Assembly: GCA_963978545.1 (NCBI GenBank)
Contig: OZ021727.1
Location: forward strand, 45,483,385-45,547,384
Origin: Linyphia triangularis
Lineage: Eukaryota > Arthropoda > Arachnida > Araneae > Linyphiidae
DNA length: 64,000 nt
Direction: 5' to 3'
Within the stretch, counting starts at the first letter, position 1. Each line of letters starts with the position of its first letter. Both the position numbers and the translations under genes were made by a program. The notes beneath the pieces are model-generated. The model had not been told where the DNA came from. It saw nothing but the letters and a program-made list of their open reading frames with translations, and made no database searches. Below are positions 1-10,539 of this stretch, piece by piece.

Positions 1-1458
1 CAGCTAGCTTCTGGAAAAGACCGACGATATGTGCGTGGTGCATTAGCCGAGGATTCTTCTGACTTTGTCACCAGTAAGCTTCGAGAACTGGAGAGCAAAA
101 TTGATAGAATGATGAGAAGCTATCCCGGAGCCAGGGATCGAAGGACCAGAGTCGTTTGCTGGCACTGCAAACGGGAAGGGCATCTACGACGAAACTGCCT
201 TGATTTGAAAAAGAAAAGGGATAACACTACCACGGATTCTCCACAACTGAATACAAGAAGATGTCATCTCGCAGGGCAGAAGCTGCAAGGTAGAACAGGT
301 GAATCCCCGACCAGTCGTTTCCACGTTTCATCCCGACAAGGAGGAAACCAGGGTTTATTCGTGAAGGGGGAGATCAACGGAACTCCATGTCGTCTAATCG
401 TCGATTCGGGAGCGAACGTAACGATCGCAAGGACGGATGTGGCTCGTCGCCTGAACAGCCGACTCCTCTACACAACGCCCTCTGTTTCTCTACAAACTGT
501 GTCTGGTGGTAATATCTCTGTTCATGGAAAATTGCAAGTGGACATTGCCCTTGGATTTAACACCTACAAGCACACCGTTTATGTTGCCGAAATTGTAGAT
601 CCGTGCATTCTCGGACTAGACTTTTTGAAGAAAAATGGAATTACGCTGAATTTTGAGAAAAGCCAGCTGCAAACATGGAGAGGCGAAGTTCCTTTGCACG
701 ATCTGAACATGAAAGAGCTGTGCGTATATCGGATTGTAGCTCATGAAGACAATGTCATAGAGAATGCTGAAGAGTCCACATCTATGGAAAGTACCTCTCC
801 AGCCTCGGAGAGAGAACCGAAGAAAGCGACGTTGATGAAACCCTCCCAAGGAGTGGTTCATGTGGAAATGGACAAAGTTAGTGAAGAGGGAATCGACATC
901 CGTACTCCTGTTACAAGCATCGAACGGAGGTCCCGGGATCTATCAGCTGCACCCGCGGATGATTCGGACGCAATCTCAAAATCATATAATCAGCAAGATG
1001 GGGATCAGAAACTTTCACCGCTTCTGTTGGCATACGGGAGTGCAATTCACGAGACCACCGGATTTTCTCCATCTCTAACGATGTGTGGAAGAGACCTTAG
1101 GCTCCCCAACAACCTCCTCTTTGGACAACCACAGGACACTCCTTCCTCGCCTGTCCAGTATCTAGATGATCTGCAGGCACGTTTGGAAGCCGTACATCGG
1201 TTCGCCAGAGAGAGAAACAACATCATGACGGAGCGCGTGAAGATCCGGTACTATGCCAAGGCCATGGACCGTTCATTCCAGGAAGGTGACAAACGTCGGA
1301 AAGGACTCTCCCCTAAGCTCCAGACGAACTGGGAAGGGCCGTATGGGATCCTTAAGAAGATCAACTACGTCGTGGTGAGAATTCAACGGACACCTTCCTG
1401 TGAACCTAGAGTTGTACACTACAATAGGCTAGCCCCATATTATGGTAGAAGTCATTGA
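1..1458 (+). pseudogene. Gypsy/412-like LTR retrotransposon Gag-Pol, internally deleted, 5' end outside window
   Basis: The frame is open from base 1 to the TGA at 1456-1458 (about 485 codons), so it enters from the left. Seen in order: a CCHC zinc knuckle (C-x2-C-x4-H-x4-C, bases 157-198) from the Gag nucleocapsid; a retropepsin-like protease with the catalytic DSGA at 403-414 and the ILGLDFL flap-side motif at 607-627; a charged linker; then, from about base 988, the end of the integrase core (LLLAYGSAIHETTGFSP) and the integrase C-terminal region ending near VVHYNRLAPYYG. Reverse transcriptase, RNase H and most of the integrase core, including its catalytic acidic triad, are absent, yet the join is in frame with no stop. 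A second, small in-frame loss seems to lie near GDKRRKG (about 1285-1305). It cannot be autonomous; it is either a dead copy or a deletion derivative mobilised in trans. A domesticated host protease is unlikely because the LTR and polypurine tract follow directly. Confidence 0.9.
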
Positions 1459-1497
1459 ATGGCTTAAGGACTTCACTGCCCGGGACGTGCAGTCTTT

Positions 1498-1510
1498 AAG
1501 AAGGGGGAAA
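1498..1510 (+). other. Polypurine tract, plus-strand primer site
   Basis: Thirteen consecutive purines (AAGAAGGGGGAAA) sit immediately before the TGTTGC start of the LTR and 39 bases after the Gag-Pol stop. This is the standard position of the RNase H-resistant primer for plus-strand DNA synthesis in LTR retrotransposons. Confidence 0.85.
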
Positions 1511-1653
1511 TGTTGCACAAATTGTCTGTATATATTGTAAATAGTGACGTATTATTTCAAAATTCTATTGTAATTTATTTTTATCTTATTTTATTTAGTA
1601 ATTAATAGCGATTATACAAGTTAGAAAAAGGTGGCAACACCTAAAGTAATCGA

Positions 1654-1703
1654 GAAGGTTCGAGATATTTCTTTTCCGATGAATTGGCTGGAAATTTCGA
1701 GAA
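1654..1703 (+). promoter_or_regulatory. Two heat-shock-element arrays in the LTR U3
   Basis: Array 1: GAA at 1654, TTC at 1659, GAT at 1664 and TTC at 1669, four alternating pentamer units in exact 5-bp phase with one mismatch. Array 2: GAA at 1691, TTC at 1696 and GAA at 1701, a perfect three-unit element. Both match the known HSF1 trimer site (alternating nGAAn/nTTCn). Array 2 ends 18 bp upstream of the TATA box. The match is seen directly; binding and heat induction are inferred. Confidence 0.65.
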
Positions 1704-1720
1704 TGTCTCACGCGCTTGTA

Positions 1721-1727
1721 TATAAAA
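1721..1727 (+). promoter_or_regulatory. TATA box of the LTR promoter
   Basis: TATAAAA in the context TTGTATATAAAAGAC, about 210 bp into the LTR, with the heat-shock arrays just upstream and both polyadenylation signals downstream. It would place the transcription start near 1750 and divide the LTR into U3 of about 240 bp and R-U5 of about 225 bp. Confidence 0.7.
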
Positions 1728-1885
1728 GACTGGAGAACGGGAAAGTTTTCAGATTGACTTCGGAGTTCGTTGAAAGCTGATCGCTTTGTTTACCTATTGG
1801 AGTGAGCTTGTATAATCGCTGAATTCGAAGTTATTTTTGTTGAAGCTTGTGTTGAAGCTTGAGAGTAATTAAACTGTTGCCTGTG

Positions 1886-1920
1886 AATAAATTTTGTGAG
1901 TTTTCTGAAGAGAGAATAAA
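1886..1920 (+). terminator. Polyadenylation signals of the LTR
   Basis: Two AATAAA hexamers, at 1886-1891 and 1915-1920, lie 56-91 bp before the LTR end, downstream of the TATA box as needed for an LTR that is both promoter and terminator. Confidence 0.6.
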
Positions 1921-2231
1921 TATTTTTAAACCGTGAAAACTGTGCCATCATTGCCTCAGTGGAAAAATTCATAACAATATATATATATAATTGTTTCTTA
2001 ACTTAAGAAATTTATGCCAAATTAAACGCTAAAAAAAGATTGCTTCAGTTTAACTATACTAATGAAGCATACGATTCCTAATTAATATCAGCTTTATATA
2101 AATAACTAGCTGAATACCCGTGCTTCGCTACGAAATTTTAGTGCAATATTTCATCTACCTGTGAGGCCTCACGTTGCGGAATTCTGTCATTCGTGTATAG
2201 GACCCAGTTTTTGGCGCTTCACTCGCAGGAA

Positions 2232-2446
2232 GGTTCATCGCTACACAAAATATACCTAGCTTCGTTCGCTGAAAAGTTCATTGACACATAAACACAGGCT
2301 TACTTAACTCGTTGAAAGGTTCATTGCTATGCAAGCGAAGGCTCTCTTCGCTCGATGGAAGGTTCATTGCTATGCAAACGTAGGCTCTCTTCGCTCGATG
2401 AAAGGTTCATTGCTATGCAAACGTACTGGTCTGGTGCCGTCTGTGT
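2232..2446 (+). repeat. 43-bp tandem repeat, about 5 copies
   Basis: Units start at 2232, 2275, 2318, 2361 and 2404, exactly 43 bp apart, each opening with GGTTCATTGCTATGCAA or a variant and containing CTCTTCGCTCGATGAAA. The 2318 and 2361 copies are nearly identical. The open frame from about 2329 is a by-product of the repeat. Confidence 0.85.
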
Positions 2447-2649
2447 TAATTAAACTGCAGACAGACCTTTCTTCGCTTGATGAAAGGTTCGTAAGCATAC
2501 GCTCGCTTCACTCACTAAAATCTAATTGCTACTTAAAGCCTTAATATTGGAATCCTCTCCCTTGTCGAGAACAAAAAAAAAATCCCCCGTTAATACAATA
2601 ATACAACACCCATTTAAGATTATTTTAACACGTGTTTGTGGAAAGCAAA

Positions 2650-3400
2650 ATTTGAAAGTCAAAACTACTTATATTGAAACTTTCAGAGCTCTTAGGCTTA
2701 TTAGAAGTTGCTTTTTGGGAAAATATTAATTAAAAAAATTAATCAAAAATCAAATTTAAATTTTAACATTCTTTTTGTCAATAGTCCCATTAGAAAGCCA
2801 AAAGTACTTGTGTTGAAAATTTCAGAACTGTAGCTCTATTAGAAATCGTTCAGTAAAATATTTATTAATTAAAAAATATTAATTAAAAAATAACTAAATA
2901 AAAATTTGAAATTCTGTGTTTTAAAAGTCCAATTAGAAGGCTAAAACTCTCTATGTTGATAATTTCAGAGCTGTAGCCCTATTAGAAACCGTTCCGTAAA
3001 ATATTTATTAGTTAATTTTAAAAAAAAGTAACAACAAATTTAAAATTCTGTTTTTAATTGTTCGATAAGAAGGCCAAAATTACTTATGTTGAAAATTTCA
3101 AAGCTGTAACCCTATTAGAAGTCACTTTGTAATTTTTTTTTAATTAATTAAGAAAATTAATTAAAAAATTATTATTTAAAACTTTAACATTCTGTTTCTC
3201 AAAAGTCCAATTAGAAGGCTAAAACTACTTATGTTGAAAATTTCAGAGCTGTATCTCTATTTGAAGTCACTTTGTAAAAATATATTAATTAAAAAAGAAT
3301 TAATTAAAATGTTAACATTCTGTTTGGCATACATAAAATTAGAAGGCCAAAACTTCTTGTGTTGAAAATTTCAGAGCTCTACTCCAATTTTAATAGAGCC
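2650..3400 (+). repeat. Degenerate tandem repeat of about 138 bp, 6 copies
   Basis: The anchor TTTCAGAGCTGTAGCCCTAT, followed by TAGAAG, recurs near 2680, 2818, 2964, 3096, 3240 and 3369 (spacings 129-146 bp). Each anchor is preceded by AGAAGGCCAAAACTACTTAT and followed by an AATTAATTAAAAAA spacer. Confidence 0.8.
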
Positions 3401-3437
3401 ACAGACAGACACACAGCTCGTTTTATTATTATAGATA

Positions 3438-4669
3438 CTTTCCATTATCTAGCAGTAAGTTTTTTTTTTTTTTTAATAATGTTAACCAATCTTCAGTTAC
3501 AGAACATAACTTCAAATTGAGTTATGTTTCTTATATTTCATTATTTACTGTCTTTTAAAAATACACTTGCAAATTTATGTCTTTATATTATTCTTTATGT
3601 GTTTATATTATTCTACAAACATAAGCCATGCTTTCCACCGCCAGCAACATTAGAAAAATTTAGATAGGGTTCAACTGAAATCCTGCACAATCCCCATCCA
3701 AATTTCAAACCTCAATCACTCTCCCACACACACAAAAAAAAAAAAAAATCCCCCACATCATTTTTCATTCTTCAAGTAATATTCTTCCATTTTCTTAACA
3801 CTGACCGATTGTAGGGACTGTTGAAAAAAATGAAATGGGGTATCATTGTGATAACCGAATATCCCTTACAATATCCCGACACAAAAGGAGAATCTCATAT
3901 TTCAATCAGCGCAGTCCCTTCTTTAATAAGCCAGGGGTTGAACGTGGCCACTTAAAAAATGAAATATTGGTAGGGATAAAAAAGGGGTCTTTGTCCGATT
4001 TATCCATTGATAAAGATTTGCTTCATTAGCACGACCTGAGTTGTGAAGGTCTTTGTAGAGAAGATATCTGTGATCGGTAGCGGGGGAGAAGGAAAGAAGG
4101 GGGGGGGGGGGGAGTTACTGTGGTTAATGTTTTTAGGGTTTTCTGGGGAAGTTTTAATTTTAGAATTGTATTGAAGCTTCATTGATTGGATTTTCTAAAT
4201 TATATTTGTTGGATGTCAGTAGTGAGGATCTTCAAAGGATGATCTTTAAATGATTGCAGAAACGGATATATTTATGAAACTGAAAATACTTATGGAAAGG
4301 GTTCGTTTTATAAAATGGACAGGAAAAAAGATTCAACTGAAATATCTGGGTCTGTTGTTACTCGACATATCTATTATATTTTTTACTGTTATACAAGATA
4401 TCAAGATATCTTCATTGTACTTTAAATTGGCATTCTTATGAAAATAATTTCATTGAATTATTGGAGTACTTTTCGATGCTTTCCAGGTATCACATTAGTA
4501 TCGGGCAATGTTAGAAACAGAGGCTCTGGAAGGTTGACCAATTTTGGCCGAAACTCGAGCTTAGTTCTAAAATACACAAGCTTTATTAAAAAAAGAAACA
4601 AGTCAAAAAGATCACAAACTGTTTGCCCTCCGCGTTATTTCTTATAATTAAAATATTTCAATTTTAAAA
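3438..4669. other. AT-rich non-coding DNA with a purine/G tract
   Basis: No gene recognised. Contains a perfect 9-bp hairpin (AACATAACT/AGTTATGTT, about 3504-3530), a homopurine tract at 4082-4114 ending in a run of 14 G (4099-4112), and short random-looking frames at 4250-4441 and 4438-4647 with no recognisable motif. Confidence 0.5.
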
Positions 4670-4860
4670 CAGTGCATCAACATTTCAAAAATTCCAGTAT
4701 ATTGTATCCAACATTGAGTGAGATTGGCCAATATCTATAAAAACGGCCTGTATATAAGGTCCCACATCAGGATTGGCCAATATTGGGAGATATTGGTCAG
4801 CTTTGTTGCGCTACTGAGGGTGTTGATATTTCATTAAATAGATTCATTATATTGTTAGCA
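4670..4860. other. Palindromic CCAAT cluster around a TATA-like site
   Basis: The 10-bp palindrome ATTGGCCAAT occurs twice (about 4725 and 4774), with a third related ATATTGGTCAGC near 4793. TATATAAGG lies between the two palindromes. Weak terminal inversion (CAGTGCATCAACAT against ATGTTGATATTTC-like sequence at the right) suggests a small mobile element carrying promoter-like motifs. Either reading is tentative. Confidence 0.35.
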
Positions 4861-6640
4861 TTTATTGCAATATATTTTTAGGAATATAAAAACTTGAACT
4901 TTAAATAAAGTTTCCTTTTTAATTTATATAATCAAAAACTTTACTTTGAACCCCCAAAACATTAATATAATCCATCTATTACGCCAAAATAAGGCCATGT
5001 CACTCACAAAACATCTCATCCACATTTTTCACACTTATCTCCAAAAACTTCATTTCCAACCACTCACAACCTTCCATAAAACTTAAAAATAATTCATTCC
5101 TCTCTCATAACCCCGAAGCATCACAAACTTATCACTTTATACAGCTGACAGCTGCAGAGAAGAAGCCAACAACAAACACGGAATTTCCCCCTAGACATTT
5201 CAATGACACAATCCCCATATACAAGATAATGGCCGTCTCCATTAAAGCCACTATCATCTTTTTTCGAGGGCATATTTCCATCATTTTAACGTGGGCGTGT
5301 ATAAATGTGTGGCGGGGTGTTCTATTGCCCACAGGTGTGTTAATTATCTGAGCGCTCTGTTCGTGTTAAAAGCGTGAAAAATGAGAGAGGAAATGATAAA
5401 AATAATAAAAAGTGCACAGTGGAACCATAGATTCGGATCTTGAGATTTTCTAGAGGAAAAAATAATGTTATATTGGGTAAAAATGCCCACAAGGTGTGTA
5501 GAGTTTTACTGTCTAAAGAAAATGCTCACGTTGAAGATAAAGTTTTCAGAGGAAAGAGGGATATTTATTCGCTAATGTAGAATGCTGTACTAGATATTCT
5601 CGTCAAGTTTGAGATCGCTATGCTTGGCTATTTATCGCTGTGAGATTTATTTGCACAAGTTTAAGATCTTTTTGAGGAAAATGTAATCAATGTTATCCTC
5701 TTAAAAATAGATTTCAATGTTTTGAGTTTTTATAATTATTATTATTAAAGTTTATGTGATACATTTAAATTAATAAAAATTTAATCGATTAAATATTATA
5801 TAATCCGTATTTAACTATGAGGCTACTGCATAAATTTAAGAAGTATTGAGTTAGCATTAACTTATTTTTAAATTTATTTAAAAAAGTACTGGGAATAAAA
5901 TTTGTGTTAAAGGAATAAATATTGCAATTTGAAATATTAATTACAAACAAATAGTAATTTAAAAATTTATATTTCCTAAAACTTATTGATATTATCACGC
6001 ACCATACATTTCTTTAATTTAAAAGATGAAATGTTAATATTAAAATTTTTCTATTTTTCTTAAATACAATAAAAACACTTTCTTTTTCTAATCAATGCAC
6101 AGTTCTAAATACATTCAAAATGAACTAAACTGAACCAACTGAATGAACCCTTAAATTTCAGTTTTTAAGAAATCAAACAAAGTGTTTTGTAATGTTCAAA
6201 TTGAACAGGCAACGGTATATATTAATTTTAATTTGATTATAAACATACTAATTTATAAAAATAAAATATATTCATTCATTTTGAAATTTCAAACGATTTG
6301 ACAGATTTGTAAATATAATCATAAGAAAATATTTTTAATGCGGTCGTGTAACTTTCTAAACGTCATGGCAAAAATGTGTGTTATGATTTTAAAAATAGGG
6401 GATTATATGGGATTTTAAAAGTATTATATGGGAGTTAAACAAATAAAAATTCTAACTATTAAAAGTAGAATTATAAATTGACTTTTTTTGGAATAATATC
6501 TGATTTAAAAAAAATATTTCAACTATTAACTTACTACACATTTTTCTCCTTAACCTTCATTGAAATGATACTTAACTTCAATAAATTAATTATGAGTGAA
6601 AACATTGACACAAATTATTCTGATCGATGTTAGCACATTT
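4861..6640. other. AT-rich non-coding stretch
   Basis: Very AT-rich with no sustained reading frame and no recognised repeat. A modestly GC-richer patch lies near 5130-5350. Nothing else supportable. Confidence 0.5.
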
Positions 6641-6659
6641 CAAATACGAAAGCGGATGA

Positions 6660-6860
6660 AAAAAACCCTCTTCCAATTTGTTCCGGGCCATTTGGAACAT
6701 CCAATTTATTTAATTAATCGCCAATCTTAAATGCCCTGTTTAACTGCTAAATCTCGTAAAGAGCCCCAATCGCGATAATTATTACGACCGCCGACCATTA
6801 ACACGCTCATTTGGCACGGTTTGGCGATCCTCCGCAAACATAAATGAAAATCATAAACAC
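6660..6860. other. GC-richer island, candidate cis-regulatory element
   Basis: Sharp rise in G+C against AT-rich flanks without a convincing frame. Contains TTCCGGGCCATTTGGAA (inverted TTCC/GGAA ends), TAATTAATCGCCAAT, CGCGATAATTATTACG and two TTGGCGA heptamers (6718 on minus, 6831 on plus). The 12-mer GCGATAATTATT (6772-6783) recurs exactly in the island at 14622-14633. Homeodomain-type ATTA cores make an enhancer plausible, but no function is shown. Confidence 0.3.
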
Positions 6861-7589
6861 TACCAAAAAATATTTTTTTCACTCCTAACATTGAGCAGCA
6901 ACCCTGCTTGAAGGAAAAACCCGCCTCCTAATGACAAAACGCCGCCAAGCAAAGTAAAGTAATGGCCTATTTAGCAGCCTCTTTTGATGTCTCTGACATT
7001 CACTTGGAGGCAAGAGAGGCGCAAAAAAGTAGTCCCTTATCACTATTATTAACGATTGCCCTGGGTGACGGCTCAGAACCATTTGTTGCAACCCTGCAGA
7101 TAATATGTACAACAGCCAAGTTATAAAACATCGGGACAGCCTGTTATAAATCACACCGATACATTAGATATTATATATATGGATATATATTTTTTTCATT
7201 ATCACGGTACGAATCAATCTTTTTTTGGAGGGGAGGAAGGCTTTTCTTTGGCTTATTTGCCACATTAACGTGTTTTGTTTCTCATTTTGGTGGATTGTAA
7301 TTATTTTATCCCCTTTTTTTCGCGAAGCTTGATAGAGAGACGGTTTATTAGACTCGAGAAAAACGATTTATTTTCAAAAGGGTATAGGCTCCATTTCCCT
7401 GAGTTGCTGTGAGTAATATTTATTTTTATTAGTTTTTGTTCTAGCTGGTGCTGATATGGAAGAGAATATGATAATTGAAATGGCAAAATTCTAAACCAAA
7501 GTTAAAGTAAACTGAAATTACAAACTGTTTAACATGTTGACATTGCCAGGGATTTTTTATTAAGTAGTTGCAATAAAAATTATTAGTTT
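6861..7589. other. Non-coding stretch, nothing recognised
   Basis: Mixed composition up to about 7150, then AT-rich. The open frames on the minus strand here (6885-7154, 7301-7486) show no domain or bias that would distinguish them from chance. Confidence 0.4.
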
Positions 7590-7735
7590 AACAATAGTAA
7601 TCACAGTAGTTGTAGTAATAATAGTTATAACAACAATATTAATAGTCTAAATAATAATAATAACGACAACAGCAGCAGCAATAACAGCAACAATAGCAAA
7701 CAACAACAACACAACAATAACAAATAATAATAATA
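7590..7735. repeat. Compound trinucleotide repeat (AAT/AAC/AGC)
   Basis: Runs of AAT, AAC and CAG/AGC triplets succeed one another (for example AATAATAATAATAACGACAA, then CAGCAGCAGCAATAACAG). An interrupted microsatellite. Confidence 0.8.
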
Positions 7736-8629
7736 ACTTTTGTCATTCAATAAAATTCAATTAATTAAAATTTAAAAGTTGAACAATATTGTAACTTTAT
7801 TATTCTTATTTTGCTGTGATCCTCATCTTAATATTGCTATTATGCGCATATGCAAAAAAGAGATTATATTATATCTATAGAATTTTCAACAACAAATCAC
7901 GTAAAATAACCATTAATAATTCACACCAAGTGAAAATCATAAATTCAAAATACGTAAATCGACAAATATATTAAGTCAGGGCCTTTATAAAATATAATAA
8001 CCTTCCTATAAGTGGTTATAAAGAGTGCACCAACACTCAACCTAAAAATGTCTCCAAAAACTAATATATCTCAACCGCATACGTTTCCACTCACCTTGAT
8101 AAACGACGTCAGACCTCTTCAATCTTACCATAAAAGAAACTCCCTAAATCCAACTTACCAGCCATACTCACCAAAAGCCCACAGGAAAGAAAAGATCAAA
8201 CCTGACAAGAAAGAAGAGTATTTTTCTGCCCTCTCATCTAATGCATGACGATGGCTCCCCTTGTAATCTCACAGTGGACAGGGGCATTGCATCATTATTC
8301 AAGTTGCAGAAGGCTCCCCTTCCCTGTGTCCTGCTCTTGATGGATGATCGAATAGCGTGATGAAGTGGCGAATACTTCCTATTTTTGGCACCCACCCCCT
8401 TCCCCGTGTCAAAGTGCGGCCGGGACCCAGATAGACCCCGGATAAAATATGGGACCAGGGAAGGTATTTTTATACGGGTATTATTACACGTGCGAAAACG
8501 GATGGGGTCGTGTCAGTGTCCACCGCAGTGGCTGACTAGAAAGTTTGAAAAGTTTGGTAGAAGTGTATACGGATTGTAGAAATGAAAAGTAGTAGTAAAA
8601 TATCATTTATTGTTACTATTCTTTAAACT
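7736..8629. other. Non-coding; GC-richer patch at 8230-8560
   Basis: AT-rich to about 8010, then composition rises. A 64-codon plus-strand frame at 8385-8579 and a 78-codon one at 8012-8248 show no recognisable motif. The repeated GGCTCCCCTT (about 8251 and 8312) is the only internal structure noticed. Confidence 0.35.
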
Positions 8630-9110
8630 ATTGTTTATTATTATTATTACTATTATTATTAAAAATGTGGTTTATTATTATTTAAAGTATCGTATATTAT
8701 TATTTAAGGTATCGTTTATTTTATTTAAAGTATCATATATAACCATTTAAAATATCTATATTATTATTTAAGGTATCATTTATTTTATTTAAAGTATCTT
8801 ATATTATCATTTAAAGTGTCGTATATTATTATTTAAGGTATCGTTTATTTTATTTAAAGTATCGTTTATTATTATTTAAGGTATCGTTTATTTTATCTAA
8901 AGTATCTTTTATAATTATTTAAAGTATCGTTTATTATTATTTAAGGTATCGTTTATTTTATCTAAAGTATCTTTTATAATTATTTAAAGTATCGTATATT
9001 ATAAGTATCGTATGTAATTATTTAAATTAAACTATCATTTATTATTATTATTATTTAAAGTAACGATTATTATTAGTATTAGTAAAATGATCCGTTTATT
9101 ACTATTATTG
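8630..9110. repeat. Minisatellite, about 21-bp core with 64-bp higher-order unit
   Basis: The core TATTTAARGTATCGTTTATT repeats throughout. At 8877 and 8941 a 64-bp higher-order unit (TTAAGGTATCGTTTATTTTA... to ...TTTAAAGTATCGT) is repeated almost perfectly, so recent duplication occurred inside an older degenerate array. Confidence 0.85.
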
Positions 9111-9769
9111 TAACGGATTTTTCAAAAATCTCTTAATGTGCGAAATCAAAAGAATTTGATTACACTTCTTAATAGCTTATATTTTTATTACATAACACCA
9201 GAGACCTCACTCAATATATTAAAAAAAAAAAAAATTAGAATTATATTACGGGGAGAAGGTATTCTAAGAATATTTTTCACATACTAACTTTCAACTTCGA
9301 TAAATTTATCCCTTTCATAATTAAATATTCATGTATTATATCAAAAAATATCACATGAAAAGAGTAAGTTTTTGAAGTAAGTCACAAAAATCAACCTTAT
9401 TTTTTCCACAAGATAAGGCTCCATAAATTTTCAGAAACCGTTAAATACATTTTCTTGCTAGAGGAGTCTTTCGGCAGTGAAAGCCGATGTTTCTGTGATG
9501 TCATCATCAGAAGATTTATAACTTCTACTGAATAATATTCAAATTGCAGAATTTTGAATTAGATGTAAATAATCCATAAGAAACGATCACTACAAGAATC
9601 TCTTATTTTTCCAATAGCATTCTCGTTAGCATTTCAGAATCCTGTAAATGTATTTTACTGCATGAACATTACACTTGCAGTAAAAACAAATCGGCATGAA
9701 TTTTTCCCTACTCTATTCAAGTCAGAAATTACATAAATTTGAATTGGGAAGCTTCAAATCAGTTATGTT

Positions 9770-10501
9770 ATAGCCAATTAGCAGTTAATAAATTAAAAAA
9801 CGGTCTGTCATAAATTGTTTATTTTCGTTGTGCACACGAGCCTGAAATACAGGAGACTGCAAATATATTCCAGTACCTGAAGATACTCAATTTCAGTGAC
9901 AGTGAATAAATAAGAGATAAAAAAAATGTGGGGTTAATATAAAAATAAGTTTCTAAAACATATAATTCTGTTCAAGATATCTTTCAATAGTTTCGATGCT
10001 TTTAACACTTTTGCATATTTGCTCTACCTGATTGAATTTTATGTAAAAGTAAGTTGTAGCGAATTCATCATTTCCAAGGCATTTCCCGCAGTACAACAAG
10101 AGAATATATTTATAGAAAGCGTACAGATAGCAAGGATCCAGTTTTATTATAGCCAATTAAGATTTAAAATATTTCAAAGCGGTCGGTCATAAATCATTTA
10201 TTTTCCTTGTGCGCACGACCCCGAAATACAGGAAACTGCAAAGGACTGAGGACACTAGCTTTCAGTGGCAATGAATGAAAGAGAAGTTAAAAATGTGAAG
10301 TTCATATAAAAATAAGTTTGTAAAGCATGTAATTCTCTTTAAGATATCTTTCAATAGATTCGATGCTTTTAACAATTCTACATATTTGTTCTACCTGACT
10401 GGATTTCACGTAAAAATAAGTGCTAAGGAATTCCGCGGGAAACAACAAGGGGATATATTCTTAGAAGGCGTACAGAAAGCAAGGCATTTCCCGCAGTACA
10501 A
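9770..10501. repeat. Tandem segmental duplication, period 378 bp
   Basis: Copy A (9770-10147) and copy B (10148-10501) align throughout: TATAGCCAATTA starts at 9769 and 10147, followed in both by a CGGTC(T/G)GTCATAAAT segment, a GCACACGA/GCGCACGA segment with GAAATACAGGA, an AAGATATCTTTCAATAG block, TTCGATGCTTTTAACA, and GGCATTTCCCGCAGTACAA near the end. Copies have diverged by substitutions and short indels. The plus-strand content is non-coding; the minus-strand frame at 9953-10156 is not conserved in copy B. Confidence 0.85.
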
Positions 10502-10539
10502 TTATGCAAAAACCGTTTTATATCCCCACAAAAGTGTTA

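Larger units (their letters stand above)
1511..1976 (+). repeat. 3' LTR of the gypsy-like element (466 bp)
   Basis: Starts TGTTGC right after the polypurine tract and ends ATAACA, giving the short inverted TGTT/AACA termini typical of LTRs. Inside, in order: a GGTG-GCAA-CACC mini-hairpin (1630-1641), two heat-shock-element arrays, a TATA box (1721), a 10-bp direct repeat GTTGAAGCTT (1839 and 1851), and two AATAAA signals (1886, 1915). The partner 5' LTR would lie left of the window, so age and target duplication cannot be read here. The base after the LTR starts an (AT)n stretch, a likely insertion target. Confidence 0.88.
2105..3437 (+). mobile_element. Non-autonomous repeat element with tandem-repeat body (class unassigned)
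   Basis: Begins near CTAGCTGAATACCCGTGC, followed by TTCGCTACGAAATTTTA, and ends with a CAGACAGACACACAG run and TTTTATTATTATAGATA. Between them are a 43-bp tandem array (2232-2446) and a diverged array of about 138 bp (2650-3400). No transposase or reverse transcriptase motif is seen. The anchor TTTCAGAG and the TTTATnnnTATAGAT-type end also occur in the element at 15715-17411, so I read both as one superfamily. The dispersed-repeat interpretation rests on that match and on general familiarity with such ends; the class is not assigned. Confidence 0.55.

Noticed and set aside
1..1458. Host aspartic protease or domesticated Gag gene
   Set aside because: Integrase tail, polypurine tract and LTR follow in the canonical order.
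2232..3400. Regularly spaced repeats considered as a CRISPR array
   Set aside because: Repeats are contiguous and diverged without unique spacers, have 43- and 138-bp periods, and the context is clearly eukaryotic.
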